A stretch of 8,668 nt of DNA, from assembly GCA_031285245.1 (NCBI GenBank), contig JAITWN010000038.1, forward strand, positions 1 through 8,668, written 5' to 3'. This DNA is from Chromatiales bacterium. Its GTDB lineage: Bacteria; Pseudomonadota; Gammaproteobacteria; SZUA-140. The notes under the pieces are model-generated. The model did not search any database, had not been told where the DNA came from, and saw nothing but the letters and a program-made list of their open reading frames with translations. A program made the position numbers and the translations under genes. Positions 1-6,940 of the stretch are shown here, one piece after another; the first letter of the stretch is position 1, and each line of letters opens with the position of its first letter.

Positions 1-1
1 A

Positions 2-217
2 ACCGCAGCGCTGCTGGTATTGGTCGATGTCATGAAGGAAATGCCAGCAACGCTGATGCTGCGTCCTTTTGGCTGGGATACGCTTGCTGTGCGTATTTTC
101 GAGCTGACCGGCGAGGGCTATTGGGAACGCGCCGGCTTGCCTGCGCTTACGCTGGTGTTGGTGGGACTGGTGCCGATCGTGCTACTCATTCGGCGTTCGG
201 GTGCGCTTAATCATTGA
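2..217 (+). CDS. Iron(III)-type ABC transporter permease, C-terminal fragment
   Basis: The reading frame is open from the window edge and ends at TGA 215-217, leaving about 71 residues, so the gene is cut at its 5' end. The visible part has a cytoplasmic loop (DVMKEMPATLMLRPFGWDTL), then a final hydrophobic segment (LPALTLVLVGLVPIVLLI) closed by the positive RR pair and a short tail. The KE(L/M)PATL-LRPF-(W/F)DTLA pattern is what I recognise from the C-terminus of FbpB/SfuB-type ferric iron permeases of the inner membrane, which work with a periplasmic iron-binding protein and an ATPase. Those partners would lie outside the window. Family assignment rests on recall of this conserved tail. Another substrate such as thiamine or polyamine is possible but fits less well. 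Confidence 0.75.
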   Translation, partial: TAALLVLVDVMKEMPATLMLRPFGWDTLAVRIFELTGEGYWERAGLPALTLVLVGLVPIVLLIRRSGALNH

Positions 218-220
218 GAA

Positions 221-258
221 CGCTTGGCTGCGTAACGGGCACCGCTTCTAGCCAAGTG
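221..258 (+). terminator. Possible hairpin after the permease gene
   Basis: A 9-bp inverted repeat (arms 221-229 and 250-258, one G-T pair, core CTTGGCT/AGCCAAG) lies 3 nt after the permease stop. Its position suits a transcript end or 3' stabilising hairpin. No T-run follows, so it is not a textbook intrinsic terminator, and the 20-nt loop makes it only moderately stable. Confidence 0.3.
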
Positions 259-301
259 CTGATCTGACCGATCTGTCGTGAAATCTACCGGCTCTAAGTC
301 A

Positions 302-307
302 TATACT
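302..307 (+). promoter_or_regulatory. Possible -10 element for mtfA
   Basis: TATACT matches the sigma-70 -10 consensus at five of six bases and lies 31 nt before the mtfA ATG, in the only non-coding gap upstream of it. I see no convincing -35 hexamer at 16-18 nt spacing, so the call is weak. Confidence 0.25.
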
Positions 308-338
308 CAGCGCTTCTGATTCTCTGGCCATTCCCACC

Positions 339-1112
339 ATGGGCTTCATCCGCGATTGGCGCCGTCGAGCGTGGCTGCGGCGTTATCCTATTTCCAATCA
401 ATCTTGGGGAAGCACGATCGCGCGGACGCCGTTGCTACAGATGCTGCCGGCGGCTGATCGGGTGAGATTGCGCCAGCTTGCTACCGTTTTTATTCAGGAG
501 AAAACCTGGGTGAGCGCTGCTGAGCTGACGCTCACGGAAGAGATGCAGCTACGTATCGCCGCGCTCGCTGCGCTTCCCATCCTCGGGCTTGATCTTGATT
601 GGTATCTCGGCTGGGATACTGTCATCGTCTATCCGGGCGAGTTTGTGCACCCGCGTAAAGAGGTCGATGAGGGCGGGCTGGTGCATCAATGGAATGAGGT
701 GCGTAGCGGCGAATCTTGGGAACATGGTCCGGTGATTTTTTCCTGGGCGGATGTCGTGGCTTCGGGGCGGGTGGATGGCTACAACGTCGTCATCCACGAA
801 TTCGCCCACAAGCTCGACATGCTGAACGGTCCGCCAGACGGTTTCCCGCCGCTGCATGGGGGCATGAGCGTGCGGCGCTGGACGGGCGATTTCACTACTG
901 CTTTCGAAGCGCTGAACGCTTGTCTGGATGAAGGCCGCGAGCCGCCGGTCGATGAGTATGCCGCGCAGGATCCGGCCGAATTTTTTGCTGTGCTGAGTGA
1001 ATACTTCTTCGAGCTTCCTCATTATCTGCGCGAGGTATGGCCGGCGATCTATGCCGATCTCTGCGCGTTCTATCGTCAGGACCCGTTAAGTTGGCCGGGC
1101 TTCAAGGCTTGA
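339..1112 (+). CDS. mtfA: MtfA-like zinc metallopeptidase (M90 family)
   Basis: The 257-residue protein matches the usual length of MtfA (E. coli MtfA is about 265). The zinc-binding HEXXH motif is clear as HEFAHKLD at residues 153-160, with His153, Glu154 and His157 as ligand, catalytic base and ligand. The downstream segment DPAEFFAVLSEYFFE (211-225) is the other family hallmark, and Glu214 is the likely third zinc ligand. There is no signal peptide or membrane helix, so it should be cytosolic. In E. coli MtfA is a peptidase that binds the repressor Mlc and thereby affects the glucose PTS; whether that applies here cannot be told. The ATG at 339 lacks a good ribosome binding site but is the first start in the frame. 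The gene lies between an iron permease fragment and the SUF operon, and is separated from the latter by its own 140-nt promoter region. Confidence 0.9.
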   Translation: MGFIRDWRRRAWLRRYPISNQSWGSTIARTPLLQMLPAADRVRLRQLATVFIQEKTWVSAAELTLTEEMQLRIAALAALPILGLDLDWYLGWDTVIVYPGEFVHPRKEVDEGGLVHQWNEVRSGESWEHGPVIFSWADVVASGRVDGYNVVIHEFAHKLDMLNGPPDGFPPLHGGMSVRRWTGDFTTAFEALNACLDEGREPPVDEYAAQDPAEFFAVLSEYFFELPHYLREVWPAIYADLCAFYRQDPLSWPGFKA

Positions 1113-1146
1113 GCTATCATTCAGCCCGCGTCAGACGCGCCGGATA

Positions 1147-1171
1147 ATACTTGATTAAATTAGTCAGATAT
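1147..1171 (+). promoter_or_regulatory. Type 1 IscR binding site upstream of sufB
   Basis: This 25-nt imperfect dyad fits the type 1 IscR motif as I recall it (ATASYYGACTRWWWYAGTCRRSTAT) at 23 of 25 positions. The departures are T at 1155 for C and A at 1168 for S. The half-sites read ATACTTGATT (1147-1156) and TAGTCAGATAT (1161-1171). In E. coli such sites are bound by [2Fe-2S]-IscR, which represses when clusters are plentiful. The site overlaps a plausible -35 element, as expected for repression. The next gene downstream is sufB, about 80 nt away. No Rrf2-family gene is in the window, so the regulator would act from elsewhere. Confidence 0.8.
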
Positions 1172-1179
1172 TCTATCGT
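1151..1179 (+). promoter_or_regulatory. Likely sigma-70 promoter of the SUF operon
   Basis: TTGATT (1151-1156) and TATCGT (1174-1179) each match the -35 and -10 consensus at four of six bases and are separated by exactly 17 nt. The -35 lies inside the IscR site, which makes the pair more credible than the match scores alone. Transcription would start near 1186 and leave a leader of roughly 65 nt. An alternative -10, TATTCT (1169-1174), has no good partner -35. Confidence 0.5.
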
Positions 1180-1243
1180 TTGCCGCACTCCACCCCACGA
1201 TTCGTACCGTTGACGCCCGATGTGTCCAGGCGTCTTTCGAGTT

Positions 1244-1248
1244 AAGGA
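1244..1248 (+). promoter_or_regulatory. Ribosome binding site that fixes the sufB start
   Basis: AAGGA lies four nt before the ATG at 1253. The in-frame ATG at 1220 has no purine-rich sequence before it and would add eleven residues (MCPGVFRVKEK) that do not look like a SufB N-terminus. Confidence 0.7.
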
Positions 1249-1252
1249 AAAA

Positions 1253-2698
1253 ATGGCCGAAGGCAGCAATCTCGAACATCTCATCGAGCGGGAATACAAA
1301 GCGGGCTTCGTCACCGACGTGGAGCAGGAAAGCTTGCCGCCCGGTCTGAGCGAAGGCGTTATTCGCGAGATTTCCCGCAAGAAGGGCGAGCCCGATTTCA
1401 TGCTGGAGTGGCGGCTGCAAGCCTACCGCCACTGGCTGACCTTGCGTGAGCCGACCTGGGCACATGTGCATTATCCGCCGGTCGATTTTCAGGCCATCAG
1501 CTATTTCTCGCAGCCACGCAAAGACAAGGACCGACCCAAGAGTCTCGATGAGGTCGATCCCAAGCTGCTCGAAACCTATGAGAAGCTCGGCATCCCGCTG
1601 CGCGAGCGCGAGATGCTGGCCGGTGTCGCGGTCGATGCGGTGTTCGATAGCGTTTCGATCGGCACCACTTATAAAGCCAAGCTCGCCGAACTTGGCATCA
1701 TCTTCTGTTCTTTTTCCGAAGCGGTGCGCGAGCACCCTGAGCTGGTGCGCAAATATCTCGGCACCGTCGTGCCGCAGAGCGATAATTTTTACGCCGCGCT
1801 CAATTCCGCGGTATTCAGCGACGGCTCCTTTGTGTATGTGCCGAAGGGCGTGCGCTGTCCGATGGAATTGTCGACATATTTTCGCATCAACGCTGCCAAT
1901 ACCGGCCAGTTCGAGCGCACGCTGATCATCGCCGATGAAGGCGCGCAGGTGAGCTACCTTGAAGGCTGTACGGCGCCGAGGCGTGATGAAAATCAACTCC
2001 ATGCTGCGGTAGTCGAGCTGGTCGCGCTCGATAACGCCAAGATCAAATATTCCACGGTGCAGAACTGGTATCCGGGCGATGAAGAGGGGCGGGGCGGTAT
2101 CTATAACTTCGTCACCAAGCGCGGCGTGTGTCGTGGCGCTAATTCCCATATTTCTTGGACGCAGGTCGAGACCGGCTCGGCAATCACGTGGAAGTATCCG
2201 AGCGTGATTCTTCAGGGCGACAACTCGGTTGGCGAATTCTATTCAGTCGCGCTCACCAATAATTATCAGCAGGCGGATACTGGCACCAAGATGGTGCATA
2301 TCGGCCGCAATACGCGCAGCACCATCATTTCCAAGGGCATCTCCGCTGGTCACGGCCAGAATGCGTATCGCGGCTTGGTGAAAGTGCTGAAGAGCGCGCA
2401 GGGCGCGCGCAATTTCACCCAGTGCGATTCGCTGCTCTTTGGCAATCGCTGTGGTGCGCACACTTTCCCTTATATCGAAGTGAAGAATCGCTCTGCTCAA
2501 GTCGAGCATGAAGCGACGACTTCGAAGATCAGCGAAGATCAGTTGTTTTATTGCATGCAGCGCGGGCTGTCGCGTGAAGACGCGGTGTCCCTGATCGTCA
2601 ACGGCTTCTGCAAGGCGGTGTTCAAGGAACTGCCGATGGAGTTTGCCGTGGAGGCGCAGAAGCTGCTGGGTGTCAGTCTCGAAGGGGCAGTAGGATGA
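1253..2698 (+). CDS. sufB: Fe-S cluster scaffold subunit SufB
   Basis: SufB is the core scaffold subunit of the cytosolic SufBC2D complex, where the nascent cluster is assembled. From the ATG at 1253 the product has 481 residues, against 495 in E. coli. The C-terminal half is strongly conserved: KGVRCPMELSTYFRIN, EGCTAPRRD with Cys239 (equivalent to E. coli Cys254), WKYPSVIL, GDNSVGEFYSVALTNN, and QCDSLLFG through EHEATTSKISEDQLFYC. Cys391 and Glu420 line up with E. coli Cys405 and Glu434, the residues reported essential for cluster formation at the SufB-SufD interface. The stop overlaps the sufC start by four nt (ATGA), implying translational coupling. It is the first gene of the operon, placed directly after the IscR-type operator. 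Confidence 0.97.
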   Translation: MAEGSNLEHLIEREYKAGFVTDVEQESLPPGLSEGVIREISRKKGEPDFMLEWRLQAYRHWLTLREPTWAHVHYPPVDFQAISYFSQPRKDKDRPKSLDEVDPKLLETYEKLGIPLREREMLAGVAVDAVFDSVSIGTTYKAKLAELGIIFCSFSEAVREHPELVRKYLGTVVPQSDNFYAALNSAVFSDGSFVYVPKGVRCPMELSTYFRINAANTGQFERTLIIADEGAQVSYLEGCTAPRRDENQLHAAVVELVALDNAKIKYSTVQNWYPGDEEGRGGIYNFVTKRGVCRGANSHISWTQVETGSAITWKYPSVILQGDNSVGEFYSVALTNNYQQADTGTKMVHIGRNTRSTIISKGISAGHGQNAYRGLVKVLKSAQGARNFTQCDSLLFGNRCGAHTFPYIEVKNRSAQVEHEATTSKISEDQLFYCMQRGLSREDAVSLIVNGFCKAVFKELPMEFAVEAQKLLGVSLEGAVG

Positions 2699-3504
2699 GT
2701 GACAAGCAAACCAGCGGCGATATGCTGCTCAAAATTCGCAATCTCAGCGCTGAAACCGGCGGCGTACGCATTCTCAAGGGCATTAACCTTGAGCTGCGCG
2801 CGGGTGAAGTGCACGTCATCATGGGGCCAAACGGCTCAGGCAAGAGCACGCTGTCGCAAGTGCTCGCCGGGCGCGATTCTTATCAGGTCAGCGCGGATGA
2901 ATTCAGCTTTGCCGGGCACGATCTGCGCGGCATGTCACCAGAAGAGCGTGCGCGCGAAGGTATTTTTCTCGCCTTCCAGTATCCGGTTGAAATCCCTGGC
3001 GTCAGCACCGTCAATCTGCTCAAAGAGTCGCTCAACGCGATTCGCAAGCATCGCGGTGAGCAGCCCATGGATGCGATGGATTTTCTCACCATGGTGAAAA
3101 AGAAGATCAAGCTCGTCGATATGAGCGAAGAGTTTCTCTATCGCTCGGTCAATGAAGCGTTTTCGGGTGGTGAAAAGAAGCGCAGCGAAATTCTGCAGAT
3201 GGCGGTGCTCGAACCGTGCCTCGCCATTCTCGATGAAACCGATTCTGGTCTCGATGTCGATGCGCTGCGTTTGCTTGCCGATGGCGTCAATCGTTTGCGC
3301 GGACCGGGGCGCTCCTTCCTGGTGATCACGCATTATCAGCGTTTGCTCGAATACATCGAGCCTGATCACGTGCATATTCTCGCTGGTGGTCGCATCGCCA
3401 AATCTGGCGGCCGCGAGCTCGCGCTCGAGATCGAGCGCGAAGGCTTTGCCGCCTACGAGCGCGGCGCGGATGCGAAAAAAGCCGGATCGTCACGAGCTGG
3501 CTGA
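2695..3504 (+). CDS. sufC: SUF complex ATPase SufC
   Basis: SufC is the soluble ABC-type ATPase that dimerises on SufB and SufD and drives the conformational change needed for cluster assembly. All nucleotide-binding motifs are present: Walker A GPNGSGKS (44-51), Q-loop Gln95 in LAFQYP, signature SGGEKKR (157-163), Walker B LAILDE (176-181) followed by TDSGLD, and switch His213 in ITHYQRLL. It has no membrane domain. At 269 residues it is about 20 longer than E. coli SufC (248); the excess is mostly a short N-terminal stretch before LLKIRNL and a charged tail (GADAKKAGSSRAG). The start overlaps the sufB stop, with AAGGGG seven nt upstream as ribosome binding site. An internal ATG at codon 10 is possible but less likely. 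Confidence 0.97.
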   Translation: MSDKQTSGDMLLKIRNLSAETGGVRILKGINLELRAGEVHVIMGPNGSGKSTLSQVLAGRDSYQVSADEFSFAGHDLRGMSPEERAREGIFLAFQYPVEIPGVSTVNLLKESLNAIRKHRGEQPMDAMDFLTMVKKKIKLVDMSEEFLYRSVNEAFSGGEKKRSEILQMAVLEPCLAILDETDSGLDVDALRLLADGVNRLRGPGRSFLVITHYQRLLEYIEPDHVHILAGGRIAKSGGRELALEIEREGFAAYERGADAKKAGSSRAG

Positions 3505-3509
3505 CACGC

Positions 3510-4811
3510 ATGTCTACGGTAATCGATCGTTCCCAGGCTGATTTTCACCGCCTCGCTGGCTTCCTGCCTGGACATCAAACGCCTTGGATCGCGGATCTGC
3601 GCGCGCGCGCGCTGGCGCGCTTTGCCGAGCAGGGTTATCCGACACCGCGCGAAGAAGCCTGGAAATATACCGATCTTGCGCCACTCGCCGGCAAGCATTT
3701 CCAGCCGCTCGCGACGCGCGATGAAGTGGTGGCGCGCGTTGCCATCGATGATTACGTGCTCGATCCGCAGTGGCCACGCTTGGTGTTTATCGATGGCTAC
3801 CATGTTCCCGCCTTGTCGATGTTGCCCGCTGGGGTGAGCCTTGCGCCGCTCGCCGAAGTGCTCGCGCAGTCGCCTGATACGATCAAGCCTTTATTTACGG
3901 CTTCCGATGAAGCGCGTGGTTTTGCCGCGCTCAATACGGCGTTCATGAGCGATGGGCTGTGTTTGCGTCTGACGCCGAACGTGGTGCTGGAGCAGCCGAT
4001 CCACTTCATTCACATCGCGCACGGCGGCGCGCGTCCGGCTGCATCTTATCTGCGTCACCTCGTGCTCGCAGGACGCGGCAGTCGCGCCACGCTGATCGAG
4101 CACTATGTGGGAGAGGGTGCTGATGCCAAAGCAGGTGCGCTGACCAGCACTATGACGCAGTGCGTGCTGGAAGAAGGCGCCGCGCTTGAACACTATCAGC
4201 TCAATGAGCAAGGCCTGAGCGTCTACCATTTCTCCAGCGTGCATGTGCATCAGTCTCGTGGCAGTCGCTATGTTTCGCATAACGTACAGGCCGGCGCGCG
4301 CATCGCGCGCAGTGATCTGCATGCTGTGCTCGCAGAGCCTGGCGCGCAATGCGTGATGAATGGGCTTTACTTTGGTCGCGGTCGCCAGATCGTCGATAAT
4401 TGCACGTTCATCGATCATCAGGCGCCGCATTGCTCCAGCCGTCAGATCTATCGTGGCGTGCTCGATGGCGAGTCCCGTGGTGTTTTCAATGGTCATGTGA
4501 TGGTGCGTCAGGACGCGCAGCACACCGACGCGCAGCAGATGAACAGCAATCTGCTGTTGTCTGATGATGCCGAGGCTGATGCCCGCCCGCAGCTCACCAT
4601 CAATGCTGATGACGTCAAATGCAGTCATGGTGCGACGGTTGGTCAGTTGAATGAGGATGCGCTGTTCTATCTGCGTGCGCGCGGCGTTGCCGCTGAGCGC
4701 GCGCGCGCAATGCTGGTGCAGGCGTTCGCTGCCGACATCGTCAGCCACATGAGCGCGGAGCGAGTGCGCATGCATCTCGATGCCCTCATCGCTGCGCGTC
4801 TCGGACGCTGA
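3510..4811 (+). CDS. sufD: Fe-S cluster scaffold subunit SufD
   Basis: SufD is the SufB paralogue that completes the SufBC2D complex and has been linked to iron acquisition in E. coli. The 433-residue protein has the SufD N-terminal signature REEAWKYTDLAPL (48-60), the beta-helix core (VYHFSSVHVHQSRGSRY, NGLYFGRGRQIVDNCTFIDH) and the C-terminal motif DDVKCSHGATVGQLNEDALFYLRARG. Cys371 and His373 in that motif correspond to E. coli Cys358 and His360, which lie at the SufB-SufD interface where the cluster is thought to form. It starts five nt after the sufC stop. The alternating GC run at 3601-3620 is simply Arg/Ala codons. Confidence 0.96.
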   Translation: MSTVIDRSQADFHRLAGFLPGHQTPWIADLRARALARFAEQGYPTPREEAWKYTDLAPLAGKHFQPLATRDEVVARVAIDDYVLDPQWPRLVFIDGYHVPALSMLPAGVSLAPLAEVLAQSPDTIKPLFTASDEARGFAALNTAFMSDGLCLRLTPNVVLEQPIHFIHIAHGGARPAASYLRHLVLAGRGSRATLIEHYVGEGADAKAGALTSTMTQCVLEEGAALEHYQLNEQGLSVYHFSSVHVHQSRGSRYVSHNVQAGARIARSDLHAVLAEPGAQCVMNGLYFGRGRQIVDNCTFIDHQAPHCSSRQIYRGVLDGESRGVFNGHVMVRQDAQHTDAQQMNSNLLLSDDAEADARPQLTINADDVKCSHGATVGQLNEDALFYLRARGVAAERARAMLVQAFAADIVSHMSAERVRMHLDALIAARLGR

Positions 4812-4821
4812 GAGCGTGACG

Positions 4822-6075
4822 ATGAATGCCAAGAATTCCGTTCCTGTGGCGCGCGCTTTTGATGTTGAAGCCGTGCGCCGCGATTTCCCGGCGCTGCATC
4901 AGCAGGTCCACGGCCATCCGCTGGTCTATCTCGATAATGCCGCTTCAGCGCATAAGCCGCGCGCGGTGATCGACACCATCACGCATTACTATTCGACCGA
5001 TTACTCCAATGTGCATCGCGGTCTGCACTATCTCAGCGAGCGCTGTAGTCAGGCCTATGAAGATGCGCGCGGCAAAGTCGCGTCTTTCATCCATGCCAAG
5101 GATGCGCGCGAAATCATCTTCGTGCGCGGCACCACAGAAGCGATCAACCTGGTCGCCAATACCTATGGCCGCAAGCATGTGCGCGCGGGCGATGAGATCC
5201 TCATCAGCGCGCTCGAGCATCATTCGAACATCGTGCCCTGGCAGATGCTGTGCGAGCAGACCGGAGGTGTGCTCAAAGTCGTGCCGGTGAGTGATGCCGG
5301 CGAGCTCGACTTGGAAGCTTTCGAACATTTGTTGTCGTCGCGTACTCGTTTGGTAGCGGTAACGCATGTTTCAAACGCGCTTGGCACGATCAATCCGCTG
5401 CGCCGCATCATCGATGCTGCCCATGCCGTTGGCGCGCGGGTATTGATTGATGGCGCGCAGGCAGTGCACCACATGCCTGTCGATGTGCAGGATCTCGATT
5501 GTGATTTCTATGCGTTTTCCGGGCACAAGATGTATGGCCCGACCGGCATCGGCGTGCTCTATGGCAAAGCCGCGCTGCTCGAAGCCATGCCACCTTGGCA
5601 GGGTGGCGGCGAGATGATTCGCGAAGTGTCTTTCGAACGTTCGACCTATGCCGACATCCCGTTCAAATTCGAAGCCGGCACGCCGCACATCGTCGGCGCG
5701 ATCGGCCTTGGTGCGGCGGTCGACTATATCTCCAGTTTCGATCGCGCTGCGGTCGCTCGCCATGAGCATGAGTTGATGACGTATGCCACGGAGCTGCTCG
5801 GCAGTCTGCCGGGGCTTCGCATCGTCGGCACCGTAGCCAACAAGGCGAGCATCGTTTCCTTCGTGCTCGATGATGCGCATCCGCATGATGTCGGCACTAT
5901 TCTTGATCGTTATGGTATTGCCGTTCGTGCGGGCCACCATTGCACTATGCCGCTGATGAACCGTCTCTGCCTCGGCGGTACGACGCGTGCTTCCTTCGCC
6001 ATGTACAATACTCGAAGCGAAGTCGAGCGCCTCGTGGCAGGCGTCGGCAAGGTCATGGAGATGTTCAGACGATGA
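4822..6075 (+). CDS. sufS: Cysteine desulfurase SufS (SufU-dependent type)
   Basis: SufS is a PLP enzyme that converts cysteine to alanine and holds the sulfur as a persulfide. The 417-residue product shows PLP-binding SGHKMYGPTG with Lys236 as Schiff-base lysine, Asp210 and Gln213 in LIDGAQ, His133 in LEHHSN, and catalytic Cys374 in RAGHHCTMPLM; Arg389 in TTRAS would bind substrate carboxylate. His355 stands 19 residues before Cys374, as His342 does before Cys361 in B. subtilis SufS, where it swaps into the zinc site of SufU. By my recall E. coli SufS has Tyr there. I chose ATG 4822, which has GAGAG seven nt upstream and lies ten nt after the sufD stop. An ATG at 4780 would overlap sufD by 32 nt, and a GTG at 4816 is also possible. 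It overlaps sufU by four nt. Confidence 0.96.
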   Translation: MNAKNSVPVARAFDVEAVRRDFPALHQQVHGHPLVYLDNAASAHKPRAVIDTITHYYSTDYSNVHRGLHYLSERCSQAYEDARGKVASFIHAKDAREIIFVRGTTEAINLVANTYGRKHVRAGDEILISALEHHSNIVPWQMLCEQTGGVLKVVPVSDAGELDLEAFEHLLSSRTRLVAVTHVSNALGTINPLRRIIDAAHAVGARVLIDGAQAVHHMPVDVQDLDCDFYAFSGHKMYGPTGIGVLYGKAALLEAMPPWQGGGEMIREVSFERSTYADIPFKFEAGTPHIVGAIGLGAAVDYISSFDRAAVARHEHELMTYATELLGSLPGLRIVGTVANKASIVSFVLDDAHPHDVGTILDRYGIAVRAGHHCTMPLMNRLCLGGTTRASFAMYNTRSEVERLVAGVGKVMEMFRR

Positions 6076-6518
6076 GCGATGGTTTGCAGGATCTCTATCA
6101 AGAGGTCATCTTTGATCACAATCGCAATCCGCGTCATGCGGGCCGCCTGGAAGGCGCGAACCGCAGCGCACAGGGCTTCAATCCGCTGTGTGGTGACAAA
6201 GTCACGCTCTATCTTCACCTCGATGATGCCGGCGTGATTCGTGATATCCGCTTCGAGGGGTCGGGCTGCGCGATCTCCGTTGCTTCAACTTCACTCATGA
6301 CCGATGCACTGATCGGCAAGACCGTGCAGGAAGCCCAAGCACTGTTCGCGCGTTTTCACGACATGATGATGGGCGCTGATGTCGATGAAGAAAATCTCGG
6401 CAAATTGCAGGCGCTCTCCGGCGTCAAAGAATTTCCTTCACGCATCAAATGCGCCACGCTGGGCTGGCACGCCCTGCACGCCGCTCTCAAAGAGGGCGGC
6501 CAGGTTTCCACGGAGTAA
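6072..6518 (+). CDS. sufU: Zinc-dependent sulfurtransferase SufU
   Basis: The 148-residue protein belongs to the IscU/NifU-N fold. The ligands match the SufU subgroup: Cys40-X-Asp42 (NPLCGD), Cys66 (GSGCAIS) and Cys127 (RIKCATLGW), almost identical in spacing to B. subtilis SufU (Cys41, Asp43, Cys66, Cys128). About 60 residues separate the second and third cysteines, including the stretch starting GKTVQEAQ, which marks SufU rather than IscU. It also lacks the LPPVK motif through which IscU binds HscA. In the SufU subgroup zinc is held at this site and the protein accepts persulfide sulfur from SufS, replacing SufE. The start codon overlaps the sufS stop (ATGA), so the partner enzymes are translationally coupled. 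A scaffold role cannot be excluded from sequence alone. Confidence 0.93.
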   Translation: MSDGLQDLYQEVIFDHNRNPRHAGRLEGANRSAQGFNPLCGDKVTLYLHLDDAGVIRDIRFEGSGCAISVASTSLMTDALIGKTVQEAQALFARFHDMMMGADVDEENLGKLQALSGVKEFPSRIKCATLGWHALHAALKEGGQVSTE

Positions 6519-6529
6519 GGTGGCGCGCG

Positions 6530-6940
6530 ATGAGCGATGCGCTCAAACATATCGGTGTGCGTAGCGAATCACTTCATGGAGCGAAAGCACAGGGCGAAAC
6601 TCGGCGTCCGGATGTGAGCGACATCGATGAACACGCGAGCCTTGAAGAGCGCGCTGTCGCCGCGCTGCGCCAGATTTATGATCCCGAAATTCCGGTCAAT
6701 ATCTATGAGCTCGGTTTGATCTACGCGCTCGATGTCGATGAGAAAGAAGGCGTGATCCACCTCGGCATGACATTGACCGCGCCTGCTTGCCCTGTTGCTC
6801 AGACTTTTCCCGGTGAAATCGAAGCCCGCCTGCGTGAGCTCGATGGCGTCGAAGAGGTAACGGTCCGCTTGGTGTGGGATCCGCCGTGGACGCAGGACCG
6901 TATGACCGAAGCCGCCAAACTCCAACTTGGATTGCTGTAA
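6530..6940 (+). CDS. sufT: SufT-like DUF59/MIP18-family Fe-S maturation factor
   Basis: The 136-residue protein carries the DUF59 signature DPEIPVNIYELGLIY (51-65), then MTLTAPACPVAQ with the conserved Cys87, and a WDPPWTQDRMTEAAKLQLG tail. Family members such as S. aureus SufT and eukaryotic CIA2 help deliver or mature Fe-S clusters on client proteins; the exact biochemistry is not settled. Residues 1-36 are a polar, probably disordered N-terminal extension (MSDALKHIGV onward) before the folded domain. The frame stays open upstream inside sufU, but ATG 6530 is preferred because AAGG (6517-6520) lies nine nt before it and it begins 11 nt after the sufU stop. It sits between SufU and a Rieske protein in the SUF operon, which supports the SufT label over PaaD. 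Confidence 0.9.
   Translation: MSDALKHIGVRSESLHGAKAQGETRRPDVSDIDEHASLEERAVAALRQIYDPEIPVNIYELGLIYALDVDEKEGVIHLGMTLTAPACPVAQTFPGEIEARLRELDGVEEVTVRLVWDPPWTQDRMTEAAKLQLGLL

Noticed and set aside
701..710. GCGTAGCGGC inside mtfA, matching part of the core shared by elements A and B
   Set aside because: Only ten bases match, with no flanking arms or palindrome, and it lies within coding sequence; chance is enough.
1127..1139. CGCGTC-A-GACGCG palindrome upstream of the IscR site
   Set aside because: A one-base centre cannot form a hairpin loop, and a 13-nt GC palindrome is not rare in such DNA. An operator is possible but nothing supports a specific regulator.
1220..1252. Upstream ATG as sufB start
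   Set aside because: No ribosome binding site precedes it, while AAGGA is well placed for ATG 1253, which gives a normal SufB N-terminus.
3601..3620. Alternating GC run suggesting Z-DNA or a repeat
   Set aside because: It encodes Arg/Ala residues in frame within sufD, and similar GCGC patches occur across all the genes here.
4780..4821. Upstream ATG as sufS start
   Set aside because: It would overlap sufD by 32 nt and add residues encoded by the sufD C-terminal region in another frame; ATG 4822 fits the tight spacing seen at the other junctions.
3891..4832. Long open frame on the minus strand across sufD
   Set aside because: It lies entirely opposite sufD and the sufS start, has no recognisable domain, and is the expected antisense shadow of GC-rich codons. 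The same holds for 1160-2149 opposite sufB and 5371-5940 opposite sufS.
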